A stretch of 64,000 nt of DNA, taken from Alnus glutinosa (Eukaryota; Streptophyta; Magnoliopsida; Fagales; Betulaceae). The DNA lies in the NCBI RefSeq assembly GCF_958979055.1, contig NC_084894.1, positions 24,707,616 to 24,771,615 on the forward strand. The letters are read 5' to 3'. Both the position numbers and the translations under genes were made by a program. The notes beneath the pieces were generated by a model, which ran no database searches, was not told where the DNA came from, and was given only the letters and a program-made list of their open reading frames with translations. Below, piece after piece: positions 1-13,922 of the stretch (the stretch's first letter is position 1; every line of letters begins with the position of its first letter).

Positions 1-186
1 AAATTTTGAAAAATAATTAAAAATTAGAAATCAAGAATTTAACAAAAAATTATTGTCAATAAAAAATGTTTTTTTTTTCTTTTCTTTTCAGCAGCAATTT
101 TCTTTTTCTTTCAAAATATTAATATTTAGTTCTTTAAAGATACTTTTATGTACGTATTTTTTATTTTATAGTTTAGTATATAATTA
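1..186. other. AT-rich stretch, nothing recognised
   Basis: Very AT-rich sequence with poly-A and poly-T runs. I see no gene, RNA or element boundary in it. Confidence 0.5.
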
Positions 187-906
187 GGATAAATACAAAA
201 TCAGTCTTTGTGGTTCGCCTAAATTACAAATTACTTTATGCAATATAAATAATAATTAAGAGGTCCTTAAGGTAGGCCAAAATAACAATTTAATCATTGC
301 AGTCAAATTCCGTCAAAACACTTGACGGATTCCGTTAGTGTGTCACGTCAGCACCAATAAAATGACACGTGTCACTCTTAGTAAAATATATATGTATATA
401 TATATAACTTAAAAATTATTTTTTTTATAGCCACCCCCCTCCCCCAAGCATTTGGATCCTCTCTGGTTCAAATGAACCAGAGAGGATCCAATTAGTGTTA
501 TTAGAGGGGTAATATTGTCCATAAAAATGTGAAAAGACAATATTGCCCCTAAAATAAAGCTAATTAGATCTTTTTCAGTTCAAATGAACCGGAGAGGAGA
601 GGATCATTGTCCCTTCCCCAACGCCACCCATTTCCCCTTTCGTTTTTCTTATAAAAAAAGTATTATTTTTTAATTTTTAAGTTTTATATGTTTTACATTT
701 TTTTTTATTGAGAATAACATGTGTCATCATTTTATTGATGCTGACGTGACATACTAACAGAATCTATCAAATATTTTGATAAAATTTTACTACATGAACT
801 AAATTGTTATTTTAGCCTATTCTAAAGACCTCTAAATTATTTTTTATATTAAAAAAAAAATTATATTTTAAGCTAACCACCAAGTTGACTCATTTTGCAT
901 TTATCC
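187..906. mobile_element. Foldback/long-TIR DNA element, non-autonomous
   Basis: The left arm (about 187-400) and right arm (about 690-906) are diverged inverted copies of each other. They begin GGATAAATACAAAATC and end TTTTGCATTTATCC, and each carries a TGACACGTGT/ACATGTGTCA-like box and a TGACGTGACA/TGTCACGTCA box further in. There is no long ORF. The centre holds a short perfect palindrome. The superfamily is not settled; long arms suggest a Mutator-like or foldback MITE. Confidence 0.55.
454..489. repeat. 17-bp-arm perfect palindrome
   Basis: Two perfect 17-nt inverted arms (454-470 and 473-489) are separated by two bases. A related sequence lies at about 567-605 and again near 20000-20033, so this is part of a repeat family rather than a one-off hairpin. 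Confidence 0.75.
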
Positions 907-930
907 CTTGAATTTAGAACAAACAACGGG
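527..930 (+). repeat. Repeat shared with 19952-20339
   Basis: The sequence from the interrupted palindrome through the right arm of the foldback element is repeated, in the same orientation, immediately upstream of SDR copy 2 (19952-20339). The similarity ends at the same motif (GAATTTAGAACAAACA) in both places. Confidence 0.7.
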
Positions 931-1029
931 TGTGTTTGGTTCAAATAAAAAAAGTTGAATAATATATATATATTTTTTTTAATTTTATATTACAAAGTCA
1001 AACCTCATCATTCGCATAATAAATTAAAA

Positions 1030-1160
1030 TAATATTCGAATTCAAAAAGACTCAACACCATATCTACTGTAAAAAAAAACGAACGGTGTAGATTGAATGG
1101 AAAAATTTTTAAAATAGACGACGGTGTCGCTTTAAAGAAACTAAAACAGATTCGTTTAAC
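1030..1160 (-). repeat. Dispersed repeat family R, copy 1
   Basis: About 120 bp resembling, in inverse orientation, the sequence at 8285-8400 and more distantly 35490-35600. All share a run of the type ACACCGT(C/T)CGTTTTTT followed by an ACAG(C/T)(A/T)-ATATG(C/G)TGTT end. It is probably the terminus of a DNA transposon. The ORFs overlapping it have no recognisable domain and are not called as genes. Confidence 0.45.
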
Positions 1161-1552
1161 GAAAACACTACGACGTTGGAGCTTCTTCAAAGTCGCACAT
1201 GGACCAATGTCTCTGCCACATTGCAAAAGTAACAAACATGCACAATCGTTAGCTTTCTTGCATACATCGTTATCATTCAAAAACTTAAAATCAATTGTTG
1301 GACGCATAGCAGACAGGTGATACCAGTAATAATATGCAAACAATTGAAGCTAACGGCTCTTATCAAGGAAAAAAGCAGTGTAAGGGGGTGTCATCTCTCT
1401 CGAGGACCAAGATAGCAAACGTCAATTGCAGCTTGCAGGTGATGGAACTTGATGAAATTATTCTAATTTATCAAAAGCGAGGCAGAAACACTTGGAAATA
1501 AGCTTTAGATTCTATTTTTTGCTTCTATATTCAAAGCCTGGTTTGACACAAA

Positions 1553-1873
1553 ATGTTAATGAGGTATTCTCACTCCAACTACAATGAACGTGATACAATT
1601 CAAAGTCGAAGGGCCAAGAAACCCAATCAGAAATACTTTGAACAATTTGTTAGTGTATCAAATCAGTCTACCAAGTGTGATCAAAATGTCAACACATCAG
1701 ATATGGATAAAGAACGACGTCCAGAGTGTTATCAAGATAACTCCAATGTTCCCGTCAAACATCATTCAAATACATTACCAACTGCTTCTATCAGAGACTC
1801 TGCTACTTGTGGACTTCTTACTACTGATAGTGTTTCATCTAATCACGAGAGATTAGATTTATCTTCTGTATGA
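1553..1873 (+). CDS. Unrecognised ORF, possibly a 3' exon or remnant
   Basis: A 106-codon ORF with a hydrophilic, Ser/Asn/Asp-rich product (basic stretch SRRAKKPNQKYFEQF near residues 18-32, C-terminus NHERLDLSSV). I do not recognise a domain. The composition looks more like coding than its surroundings, and an AT-rich tail with TATTCAATGGAATAG follows the stop, so it could be the last exon of a degraded gene or a captured exon. No upstream exon or promoter is evident. An overlapping frame (1584-1856) is also open, which weakens the case. Confidence 0.2.
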   Translation: MLMRYSHSNYNERDTIQSRRAKKPNQKYFEQFVSVSNQSTKCDQNVNTSDMDKERRPECYQDNSNVPVKHHSNTLPTASIRDSATCGLLTTDSVSSNHERLDLSSV

Positions 1874-2535
1874 CTTATCACTTGTAATTATCTTGTAGTC
1901 ATACAGTGTTAGCTTAGTCTCATGTATATCTTTTATTGCTTTTGTTTTGATCTCTGAACTTCCATATATTCAATGGAATAGCCATAGTCAAATTATCCTC
2001 GAAAAACTATATTCAGTGTCATATTTTACACAATTGACCAACGAGTGATATAACCGTAGCATCAGAACACGAAGGAAACGTGTAGCAAGTGGCCTCTGTT
2101 TTTGTTGAGAAAAACAGGGGTGAACAGAGGAATGTTAATGGACAGGGAAGTTGAGCAACGTGGGTAGAATTGAGGATGGGTGAGGTGGCAAGAATATGGG
2201 TAACTTTCAGTATATCATGGGTAGTTGCGTCGACGTAGTGGGTGATTAATATGAGTACGTGTCTAGAGTTATAGGAAAATGGGGGGATAAATAAGAAGTC
2301 ACTGGTTAGCGAGAACTTGCATATGGAACTCAAGTTACCAAGTAGTGATTGGCATGGTCATATGTGATAATTGAAGCATAATATTTAAAGAGAAGGGCGC
2401 GATTGGATGGAGCAGATTGTAGGAACACTCGCAAGCGGCTTGTTAGTTGGTAGATCATGGTCCACTGCATTGCCATCTCTAGTCTTTTATCTGCCTAACA
2501 ATGGAGGCCTAGGAAAAAAAAATAATGAGGGGAAG
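1874..2535. other. Intergenic, unrecognised
   Basis: Moderate-GC sequence with short ORFs on both strands and no domain that I can recognise. The stretch 2040-2530 resembles retrotransposon-derived DNA in texture but lacks a boundary or motif that would prove it. Confidence 0.3.
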
Positions 2536-4216
2536 TGTGACGACCCCCTTTTTTTTTTGTTTTATACAAAATATAAATTAAGTCATCACAGTGATACGAT
2601 TATGTGTCACTCAACTAACATAGGCACATGCCCCATAACATGCACCTGATATACAGAGTTACATCTACAGCGAAATACATATGATACCATCAAACGAAGC
2701 GGAAAAGTATAACTATAAATAAACTTGTTATCTATACAAATGTGAGCCATAACATAAGTCTATCTGTTTAAGGTTTGAATACATATAACTATTACAAATG
2801 AATGATTTATACAAAATAATACGTGACACATACGTCACAAGTCATATACAAAAATATTCAAAATAAGGACACCATAGTCCAACCCACTACAATTGTTACT
2901 ACAGACTTTAATCGTAGCAACCCAAATAGTACGTTACCGGATCATCATCCGCCTTAGGAGTACCTGTAATCATAGGAATATCATCTACATGGTTGTGGTG
3001 GTACCCACATCCGCATAGGTGAAAGAATGAGTCCACTGCCTCAGTATAAAACATACTAAGACCTCAGTGATATAAAACTAACTAAATTTTTACAAAGAAC
3101 CAACCTTTATTTTATTTCTAGTTGTGCGAACACTATATTAGACACAATTTTCCAATAGCTAATACAGTAAATACGGACTATTAAGAAAGCATTAAGACAT
3201 ATTATATAACTCTGAAAATATGTAGAAGTTCCAGTCTACCGCTTGGAAGATTCTACATATAGATCCCTCTATAATAATATTTTCAATGGTGGCTTAGACA
3301 TATGTGCACACGATCACTTCATCACAGATATCACATTTACACATAAGTCTTAAGCAATAAAAAATGATCTCTTACTCTTCTATACTAGGATAACATCCTT
3401 CAACAAAACACTTGCAATACCATCTCTAACCCTATTTCAGCTTCGTGCCTTGAACGTCAATAGATCATGAGAGCACTAGAGTTAAACTCAATTATGCTAA
3501 CACATATTTCCTAAAGAATAATAACAGTCAACCTTCTTATTCGTAGACATGCCATTACTCGTACCTAGGCAGTCATGTATCCATGTACATTCAAATTCAA
3601 TGTATGACATCTTAACACATGCGACCATCCAATAGAAATATACATAAGAGCTTTTCATTTAAGACACTTATGCATACCAACACGTCTAGTAAAAGCTACT
3701 CATAACATAAAAACATCACTCATAAAACAATGCTATACATGATATGCATGAAACTGGGTCTACTGGGGCTTGGGCCCCCCTATGATGCTGATAACTGCTG
3801 TTTAACTGTGTATACTGCTGCTTTACTGCTGTGGATGTATGCTCTATCCTACATGTTTTATGCTCTGTGCTTGACCAGTATATATATTTCATTATTGTAT
3901 CATGCTATAAAATCATGCAGTTGCTAAATCATGTTATCTTAAAACTAAACAAATACATCATTTTATCAAACACTTTGAAATTATTCAAAACATAATTTCT
4001 TCATAAAACCTAAACAGTTTCAACAAGACATGTTCTCAAACAATTTTGTATAATTTAAATCCCAACTGCAGAACATACTTAAATACTTTAAATTAATTCA
4101 ACACTCTTCATTCATACATCATTTTTTAAACATCATTGATATAGTTTGAACATAATCGAAACTAATCAAATTATCTCAAAACATATAATTCATCATATGG
4201 TTTTTTCGGTTTCATA

Positions 4217-4220
<4 letters not shown>

Positions 4221-4258
<38 letters not shown>
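4221..4258. repeat. (AT)n microsatellite
   Basis: An uninterrupted run of 19 AT dinucleotides inside LTR copy 1. Confidence 0.95.
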
Positions 4259-4260
<2 letters not shown>

Positions 4261-4917
4261 ATCTATTACATATAAAAATATATATTTTCTCAGTGAATAG
4301 AATACTCACCTCAGATCGCTTGTACTTCCAAATATCCAAACGACTCTAAGCTCAACCGTAAACTGCCGCTAAAAATACAATACATTGCATTAATTAGCAT
4401 TCTAACTAATAATCACACTAGGTAGCATTTTGAATCACTAAAAAAGCCACATTGCTAATTTACCCATAAAACTCTAAAATTCCAAAATATTTATCCATAA
4501 TTTCTAATTACTTTAATAAACCCAATATTGCTAACCCATAAGCATTACTTAGGGTTAATCACAATAAAATAGCATTTTAACGAAATATCCAAAACTAATG
4601 TCTATGGAAAACTTACCAAAAATTTGCCAAGCAAAGACCAAATGCTCGGGAAGCTCCTAGCAACTCCAAACCACACAAAATCTAGAGAAAACGCCAAGTT
4701 AAACTCATTTCTACAAGATTTATCAAAAATCTCAAAAAATGCGAGTTTTGCGATTTACCTCAAAACGTTCGGTCAAAACTTAAATCGAGCTTCGAGGATC
4801 ACGTTACCGAAGTCGAATCTAAAATTGGACGGTTAGATCTTCATATATCAGCATTTTTCTACGAAGAACCAAAGAGAAAATGAGAGAAAGTCACCATTTT
4901 TCCGGAGAGGCCTGATA

Positions 4918-5060
4918 TACAGGGGACGGGAAACCGTCCCCCAGCACCCCCTTTTGCTTAAAAAATTTGATTTTAATCAAAAAATTGTCTCTAATGTGAC
5001 TTTTTAATTAAAATCAAATTTTTTTATATGAAGGAGATGCTGCGTCCCCCACAAATTATT
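4918..5060. mobile_element. Small inverted-repeat insertion (MITE-like)
   Basis: Absent from the equivalent position of LTR copy 3. It has GGGGACG-type ends (AGGGGACGGG left, GCGTCCCCC right) and an inner pair of 18-nt inverted arms (4960-4977 and 5007-5024). No clear target-site duplication was seen. Confidence 0.45.
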
Positions 5061-5109
5061 TCTCTTTTCCGGAATAGCAGAGAGAAAAGAGACTTTGCCT
5101 CCTTTTAAT

Positions 5110-5467
5110 TAGGGTTGACAATTTTTGACATGACCCGCGAACCCGACACGAAAATATAGGATTTAGGTTTGGGCTAATCGGGTTCGGGTCAACCCGATTA
5201 ATTTTTTTTTTTTCCAACCCACCAACCCGTTTATGACACGTCCGAGACCCGTTTATGACTCATCAACCCGTTCATGACCCGCTAACCCGTTTATGGCATT
5301 TTTTTGAATTATTATTATTATTATTTTTTTAAAAAATACAATCGGGTTGACACGCAAACCCGACGGGTTGACCTGTTCCAACCCGATTATTAATCGGGTT
5401 GTATTCCAACCTGCCAACCCGATGGGTCGACACGAACCCGACCCGTCAACCCAAATCGTCAAGCCTA
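5110..5467. mobile_element. hAT-type MITE
   Basis: 358 bp, flanked by a perfect 8-bp target-site duplication CTTTTAAT (5102-5109 and 5468-5475). The ends are TAGGGTTGACAATTT and the inverse of TAGGCTTGACGATTT (13 of 15 match). The interior is rich in ACCCG/CGGGT motifs. 8-bp duplications and TAGGG-like ends are hAT hallmarks. There is no transposase. Confidence 0.85.
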
Positions 5468-5479
5468 CTTTTAATGCGT

Positions 5480-7150
5480 TGTGACGACCCGTTTTTTTTT
5501 TTTTTAAAAAAAAAAAAACATACAAACGAATCTTCACAGTGGCGCGACTACATATCGCTCAGCCAACATATGGCACATGCCCCATAACATACACCTGATA
5601 ATCAGAGTTACATCTAACAGTGGAATATAATAATCAATGTGCAGCGGAACACATATCATAAGCGGAAATACATCTAATACATAACAGTTAATTACAAGAA
5701 GAACCATTTACAAGTCTATCTATTTAAGGCTTATAAAACACATTACTCTAACTACATACTAAAATACAGGCTCAACAAATACATATGCCATGTAGGACAC
5801 AAGCCATTAATAGAATACCAAAAATGGGGACTACCCATGAGTCCGTAACTTATGATTATCGCTTGTGCTCCAATCATAGCATCCCGTACGCTAAGTGAAC
5901 GAGTCAACATCTATACCTGCAGAACTTGCAATCAAAGCATCAATGTCTGCACGGTTACGGGGGTTGCCGCATCCGTACAGGTGGAATTATGAGCCCACCA
6001 TCTTAGCATAAATAAATATACTAAGACCTCAGAAGTATACTATTCATTGAGTTTTCGTAAAGAACCAACTTTTCATTTCTAGTTACGCGTACACTATAAC
6101 AACCATAAATTTTATAAGCTTTTGTTTGAAAACTCTCATAGCTAATATAGCAAATACCGACTAATAGAAAACGTTTAAAGCATACTACGCAGCTGAGCTT
6201 ATACGTAGAAGTTCCATTGTTGGAAACAACTACATACATCCTCACCTACTATAATACTTTTGATGTAGTGAGACTTAGAAAACAATAGCATTTAAATCAT
6301 GCAACCATCCGATAGAAATATACATAAACTCTTTTCCATTGAGACTCTTTTGCATACTAATACGTCTAGCAAAACTACTCATAACATAAAAACATTACTC
6401 ATAAAAACAATGCTATACATACTCATGCTCATTGTTTTATGCCTTGGGAATCGAACCCAAGTATAGTGCTTCAAGGGAATCTAACCCATGGTCGAGGACC
6501 TCAAGAGAATCTAACCCAAGTAAGTACTAGTACCTCAAGGGAATCTAACCCAAGTAGGCACCTCATAGAAATCTAACCCATGGTCAAGGACCTCAAGGGA
6601 ATCTAACCCAAGTAAATACCTCGTGAATACATCAAGGAAATCTAATCCAAGTAGGTACCTCATGGGAATCTAACCCATGTATAATTTCCAGTGGGCTATG
6701 AACCTCACTTCGATGCACGTTTAGCGTTCATATGCTTATGCCTCATGCCTTAAAACAATATACATTTCATTTCATGAATCATGCCTTTAACACATGTTTT
6801 CTTTATAAAAACATAAACAATTCAACATGTTATTTCCTAAACAATTTGCATAACTTAACTCACTCTAAAATCATATTCATGTTCCATTGCAATTGCAGTT
6901 TTCAAAACTCCCAACCATAACATACATTGACTCCATTCATTTAAACTCCACATATCATATTCATACTTCAAAACATCAACATAATTTCAATATACTCAAA
7001 AGTACTCAAATCATCCAAAACAGTTCATAATCAACATACAATTGGTTCAAGTTTGTAAAATAATATATATTTTGCAATTAATCATATATGAAAATAATAC
7101 TTCTCAGTGAGTAGAATATTCATCTTGACTGCGCGGATATTAAGCACTAG
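5480..7150 (-). mobile_element. Long gypsy-type LTR, copy 2 (partial)
   Basis: Begins TGTGACGACCCG four bases after the hAT target site. It carries the same ordered blocks as copy 1 as far as the GTAGAATATTCATCTTGACTG block near 7105-7130, then similarity is lost. A family-specific tandem array lies at 6432-6690. It seems to lie in, or against, the truncated end of copy 1. No coding region is present. Confidence 0.55.
6432..6690. repeat. Degenerate tandem array inside an LTR
   Basis: Seven to nine imperfect units built around GGGAATCTAACCCA(A/T)G followed by a spacer with ACCTCA, unit length roughly 25-40 bp. It sits directly after the ACAATGCTATACAT block. Copies 1 and 3 of the LTR have a different, GCTGTT-rich sequence at the same place. 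Confidence 0.75.
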
Positions 7151-8284
7151 GTCTCCTAGACGCCTACATGTTTCTTCTTCTTATTTGATTTTTTTTTCTT
7201 CTTAACTTTGACTTTTCTTTTTATTTCATTTCTTTCTTTTTCTTATTTTATTTTATATTTTTTTATTTCTTTTATATTTATTTTGTTTTGTTTTCTAATT
7301 CTTTTTCTTTTCTTTGGACTTTAAAAATATTCTTTTACATTTTTTTTTTGTTTTAACCACCATTTACGAGTCTATAGAATAAAATACTACACTAAATAAA
7401 CTTATTTTTATTTAATTATAATAAACCTATTAAATATTTTCTTGAACATTACATACATGGCGTGCACTTACATAAAGGACAAGACCTGCTCCTTGTTTAA
7501 CACCTATGCTAATATGCTAATATGCTAATATTGGGATTAATCTCACTAACTCACCTACCTTTTCCTTTTACTATTTTATGTTCTAAGTCTTTTCCATTTT
7601 GCCCCTTTTTATTATTATTTTAATGGCCATTTGGCCATTGCCTTTCTAAATGGACGTTCAGCCTTTTGATAGCCATCGAGTTTGTTTTTATTTTTCCCAT
7701 CTTTATCACGTAGTTTGACTATTCTTCACCTCATCAATCTTCTTTTTCTATAATGGCTGACGGTCATCATTTGTATTAGACTCATTTTATTTAATTTTTC
7801 TTATTTCATCTATCTTATTTATTTTATTTCTATTATTTTATTTATCTTTCATTTATTTATATTTTCTATTATATTATATTTATTTATATTTTCTATTTTT
7901 TTTTTTATTTCTTTTTGTTCTTTTCTTTGGACTTTAAAAATATCACTCATATTTTCTTCTTTTCATGACTACCATTGACAAATTTATAGGATAAAATTAA
8001 AATAAAGTATTTTATTTTTACCACACCAAATAAACTTATTTTTATTTAATACTAACAAACCTATTAAATATTTTCTTAGACATTGCAGGAAAGAAAAGAT
8101 AAGGAAGAAGATAGTAGATGCATGAACCACAAAATAGCTGGAAAGACACGTGATGAGATTTCATAGGAACTTGTTGCCATGTGCGACTTTGAAGAAACCC
8201 AACATAGCGCGCGTTTCCAAAGGCATGAGAAGTGGTTTGCAGAATTGGATCCGCTGAGAAATAGGATGATAGTCTTTAGAATCA
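7151..8284. other. AT-rich spacer with a direct repeat
   Basis: T-rich sequence with no gene. A diverged direct repeat is present: about 7300-7453 and about 7910-8087 both run from TTTCTTTGGACTTTAAAAATAT to a CCTATTAAATATTTTCTT end. They could be ends of another LTR-like unit. The stretch 8090-8284 shows nothing recognisable. Confidence 0.45.
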
Positions 8285-8400
8285 GACGTTAGCACCGTTT
8301 AAAAGAATCTGTTAGTTTTTTTTAAGGACGACGATGTCTATTTTAAAATTTCTACCATATAATCTACACCGTCGGTTTTTTTTACAGCAGATATGCTGTT
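8285..8400 (+). repeat. Dispersed repeat family R, copy 2
   Basis: Similar to the reverse complement of 1030-1160 and to 35490-35600, ending GCAGATATGCTGTT. It abuts the start of the duplicated SDR block. Confidence 0.5.
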
Positions 8401-8614
8401 CTTTTTTAAACAGCACTAAAGCCGGATCACGGAAGATTAGGCGAGTCAATGCCATTTTTATTCTTTAGTCATTAGTAACGTGTCAAAGGTGGTGGGCGGA
8501 AAAGTCCTCAATCGCCCTCCATTCCCATGCAAGAGCGAGCATGTCGACAGAATATATTGGAAAGATCGTCATCTTCATCTACCGCATGGTAGCCGGCTGG
8601 CAGTCCAGTATTAC

Positions 8615-8623
8615 TATATATAA
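8615..8623 (+). promoter_or_regulatory. Putative TATA box, SDR gene 1
   Basis: TATATATAA, 72 bp before the ATG, in a stretch (GTATTACTATAT) conserved upstream of SDR gene 2. Confidence 0.55.
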
Positions 8624-8695
8624 CCCATCAGGGAAACCGTAGAATTGGTAGCAATAATATTGGTATAGGTGGTGGTGGCAGTTGTAGCAGAAGAA

Positions 8696-10672
<1,977 letters not shown>

Positions 10673-10970
10673 AAACAGCACAAAACCGATCTCTCTACTT
10701 GCGCTTCTATTAAGGCCAATTTCCAATTTAATTTTTCATAGAATCACAAAAAATGTATTATCCTCAGGACAGAGGAAATAAGTATGTTGATCGAAATCAA
10801 TAAGCAATGGCAAAACTACATTTTTGTGCAAGTTTTTGTTCCTCTTCACTGTTAACTCCAAGGCTCTGTTCCCTATGAGAGTTTTGACTCCAAGGCTCTG
10901 TTCTAAGAATGGCAATCTCAAATTCTCTTGAGGTTGAAACTATTTTTCAGAGTGAGATTCAGATAAACGC

Positions 10971-11754
10971 CTGAAGAATCATAAAATCAATTCACAAAAT
11001 CTAATTAAAGAAGAAGAAGAACATGAAATCTGTTACTCTGGAACCGCTGAACCGAAGAAGAAGAAAAACAGGCGCTGCGTGAGTACTGAAGAAGAAGAAG
11101 AAGAACGGGCGCCACTGAACCAGTGAACCGAAGAACTGAAAGTCAAGAAGAACTAAGAAACTTAGAAAAGAAAAGCCGGAATTGCGGAAGGCGGGAAGAG
11201 TCTAGAGAAGTCTGAGAAGAAAAGAGAGGGTATAGACCGTATAGTGTTTAGGGTAAAGGGCGGACTAGTAAAGGCCGATTACCCGATTATAATCCGGTGT
11301 CTAAAACTCAATAACTGGCTCCGGCTTCGACTCCAAGTGCCTGGTTATAAATAACGGGGTATTAAACCGGTTTCCCGATTTTTCAGTTACTTGGAGTTGG
11401 TTAGTGCTCGAATTCAATTTCCCGGCCGATTATAACAGGTCTGAAATTACACCTCTATTTGTCACCCACAGGGGGTCAGGTTTGTGACCTCGGTTAGACT
11501 TGATTTTTTTTTTTTTAAAAAATATAAATAATAATAAATTTTTGATTATTAAATCAAGATATTTTTGTAATTTTATAAACATTTTAGGGCTATAAGGGAC
11601 ATTTTACTTATTAACAGTTTGTTTTAACGTTGAATGAAATGGTTGACATTACAAAAAAAATTAAAAGATTGTGATCCTAGATTAACACTTTTTAAAGTTT
11701 GAGGGTATGATTGCAAAAGTAAAAAAAGATCAGGAATAGTAAGTGAAATTTTTC
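10971..11754. mobile_element. Right half of a MULE/hAT composite, copy A
   Basis: Matches 25969-26741 and 59858-60537. It contains the right end of the nested hAT (ending ATTACACCTCTA at 11457, followed by TTTGTCAC) and then the right arm of the host MULE. The left half is missing because the sequence joins directly to the 3' flank of SDR gene 1 at about 10970. It is GAAGAA-rich at first, with an ACCCGGTTATAATCGGG-type motif family later. Confidence 0.75.
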
Positions 11755-13919
11755 GTTTTATTTTTTTTATTCTAAAGGACGTGTCACAATATTATCGATG
11801 TTGATATGAAACATTAGTGGATTCCATCCAATTTGCTAATGAAAAACACGTCCTTGAACCTATTTGTGTTTTTTGCTTACCCCAATAAGTTTAAATAATT
11901 TTATATTTTTCCCAAGAAGGCATTACGAATCAAACAATGATCTTGAGACTCTCACTTGAAAGTATTTCCCCACACCACTTAAATACACACCAACAACGTT
12001 CTTGACTTCTTGTGTGAATAAGATTGGGGCAAAATGTCGTTTTATGTTGAAATGATCAATGGGAATTACTTATAAAAATAAAAAAGAAAAAAGAAATCAA
12101 CGAGAGAGTTAGTATATGTCATATGTCATTCTAGCATAACTTATTGAACATGTTTTAATTAAGTTGACCGTTTCTCATTTTGCTTGTAAGCAGTTTTATA
12201 GGATTTTTTATTTTTTATTCCATTCAGATCAAGAGCGTAAAAGATTCACCAACCAATGTAAGTCTATAGTCTATAATCCCGATTTGAATTATAGATGGGA
12301 TATTGGAGAAAGGTTCAGAACTAGAGGCATAATAATTTTATACTTTATAATATAAGGAAATATTATAAGTATTTCAATAATTTAATGGTGAAAATTGCAG
12401 TTAATTAGTCTAAAAAAGAAAAAAGAAAAAAGAAACTAAAGTGGTCATGAGTGGCGGCCTCAATCTTCCCCAACGTTGCGTACTTCAATAGATTATTCTT
12501 TGTGGGGACAACTGTTCAACAAATTAAGGTGGGTATCTAATTAAACTAACTTGGTCAACGTCCATGATGGGACATCATTTCTAATTAGACTAACTTGATC
12601 AACGTCCATGATGGGACATCATTTCTAATTAGACTAACTTGATCAACGTCCATGATGGGACATCATTGCCATTTTTTTTCCTCCAGCCACCGGCCACAAT
12701 CCACATTTTGATTGTTCTTGGACCATATATATGTCAACAAGGGGTACTTGAAGAAGCGGGATTAGGATGGACTTTGGATCAATTTTGTTAACAATTTGGA
12801 CAAAATATTGTGAGAAATCTTTATCCTATTCGGATGTCAAATGAAATTGCAGGAATTCTTTATAATTGAGAAACGTTTTTTACGGGATTGAGATTCTTGA
12901 ATGCAAATATGATAGTTATTGTAGAGTTTACCTGTTTAAACAAGTACACTTCACATAACCTCTCTCATATTTAATTACTGTCCAAAATGTTAATTATTTA
13001 GACAATAAAATTGCTAAAATTTCGATCTCTTTATACTCCGTTTGTTTCGACGTAAATGTTTTTCGTCGTAAAATATTTTGAACGTAATCATTTTTCAAAA
13101 AAAAAAAATGATTTTCCAGCATTTGGCTTGTACAAAAAAATCACTAATAGTGTAAAATGGAATTCGGCAACCGCCGCTAGTCCAGCGACATCTGACCGCT
13201 GTGCTGAATTCCAACAAACTAGATTCCGGCCAAACTAGCTGGAATCTGATCAGTATGGCTGGAATCCGGTCATTTTTGCCGGAATTTAGCCTAATTTGAA
13301 ATTTTATAAATATCTTAAGGGTATAAAGGGACATTCGTTTGATTTAATATTGAATTTGAACGGAATGGTTGACATTGCAAAAAAAAAAAATTGAAAGATG
13401 AGAGTTACTTATTATAATAATAATAATAAAAATAATAATAATGATAGTAAAAAGTCAATGAGAGTTAGCTACTAGTATGTCGTTTTAAGCATAACTTATT
13501 AAAGAAAAAGTCAATGAGAGTTAGATAGTATGTCGTTTTAAGCATAACTTATTAAAGATGTTTTAACTAATTAAGTGACCGTTTCTCATTTTGTTTGAAA
13601 GCAGTTTTATAAAATTTTTTTATTTTTTATTCCATTCAGATTAAGAGCATAAAAGATTCACCCATGTAAGTTTATAACCTTTTTTCCTCTTTAACTGAAA
13701 AAAAAACTAAAAAGTGGTCATGAGCGGCGGCCTCAATCTTCCACGGTGTTGCTTTCTTCAATAATTTATTGTTTGTGGGGACAACCGTTCAACAAATTAA
13801 GGTGGGTATCTCATTAGACTAACTTGTTCAACGTCCATGACGTGACCATATTGCCATTTTTTTTTTCCTCCAGCCGGCCACCGGCCACAACCACATTTTG
13901 ATTGTTCTTGGACCATATG
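11755..13919. repeat. Duplicated intergenic block, copy A
   Basis: Sequence from the MULE end to about 13260 is collinear with 26742-28450. Within it, a sub-unit (AAGTTGACCGTTTCTCATTTTG, CCATTCAGAT(C/T)AAGAGC, GTGGGTATCT) occurs at 12090-12740 and again at 13490-13919, so an older internal duplication exists. The ORFs here are short and unconvincing. The stretch 13025-13260 is the start of an element with a CTCCGTTTGTTTCGACG end and GCCGGAAT-rich interior (see 28204). Confidence 0.65.
12538..12669 (+). repeat. 44-bp tandem repeat, three units
   Basis: Units start at 12538, 12582 and 12626, each beginning TAATTA(A/G)ACTAACTTG(A/G)TC and ending CATGATGGGACATCATT. The homologous block at 27626 has only about one and a half units, so the count has changed since duplication. 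Confidence 0.9.
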
Positions 13920-13922
13920 TAA

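Larger units (their letters stand above)
2536..5109 (-). mobile_element. Long Ty3-gypsy-type LTR, copy 1 (partial)
   Basis: Starts TGTGACGACCCCC on the plus strand, which is the 3' end of an LTR read on the minus strand. It shares a chain of blocks with 5480-7150 and 36914-43522: CCCCATAACATGCACCTGAT, a (C/T)CTCAGTATAAAACATACTAAGACCTCAG block, and a GAATACTCACCTCAGATCGCTTGTA block. No internal coding region, primer site or second LTR is attached. The distal end is lost: it runs to the target site of the hAT MITE at 5110, and copy 2 begins just beyond. LTRs of 2.5-3 kb with this start are typical of Del/Tekay-like chromoviruses; that lineage is inferred. Confidence 0.6.

Noticed and set aside
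6432..6690. CRISPR-like regular repeats
   Set aside because: Units are imperfect, the spacing is irregular, spacers are similar to each other, and the context is a plant LTR.
2536..8087. A complete retrotransposon with two LTRs from 2536 to 8087
   Set aside because: Flanks GGAAG/GGAAA and a TG start looked suggestive, but the presumed right LTR does not end like the left one, and there is no primer site, purine tract or internal region. Two partial LTR copies explain it better.
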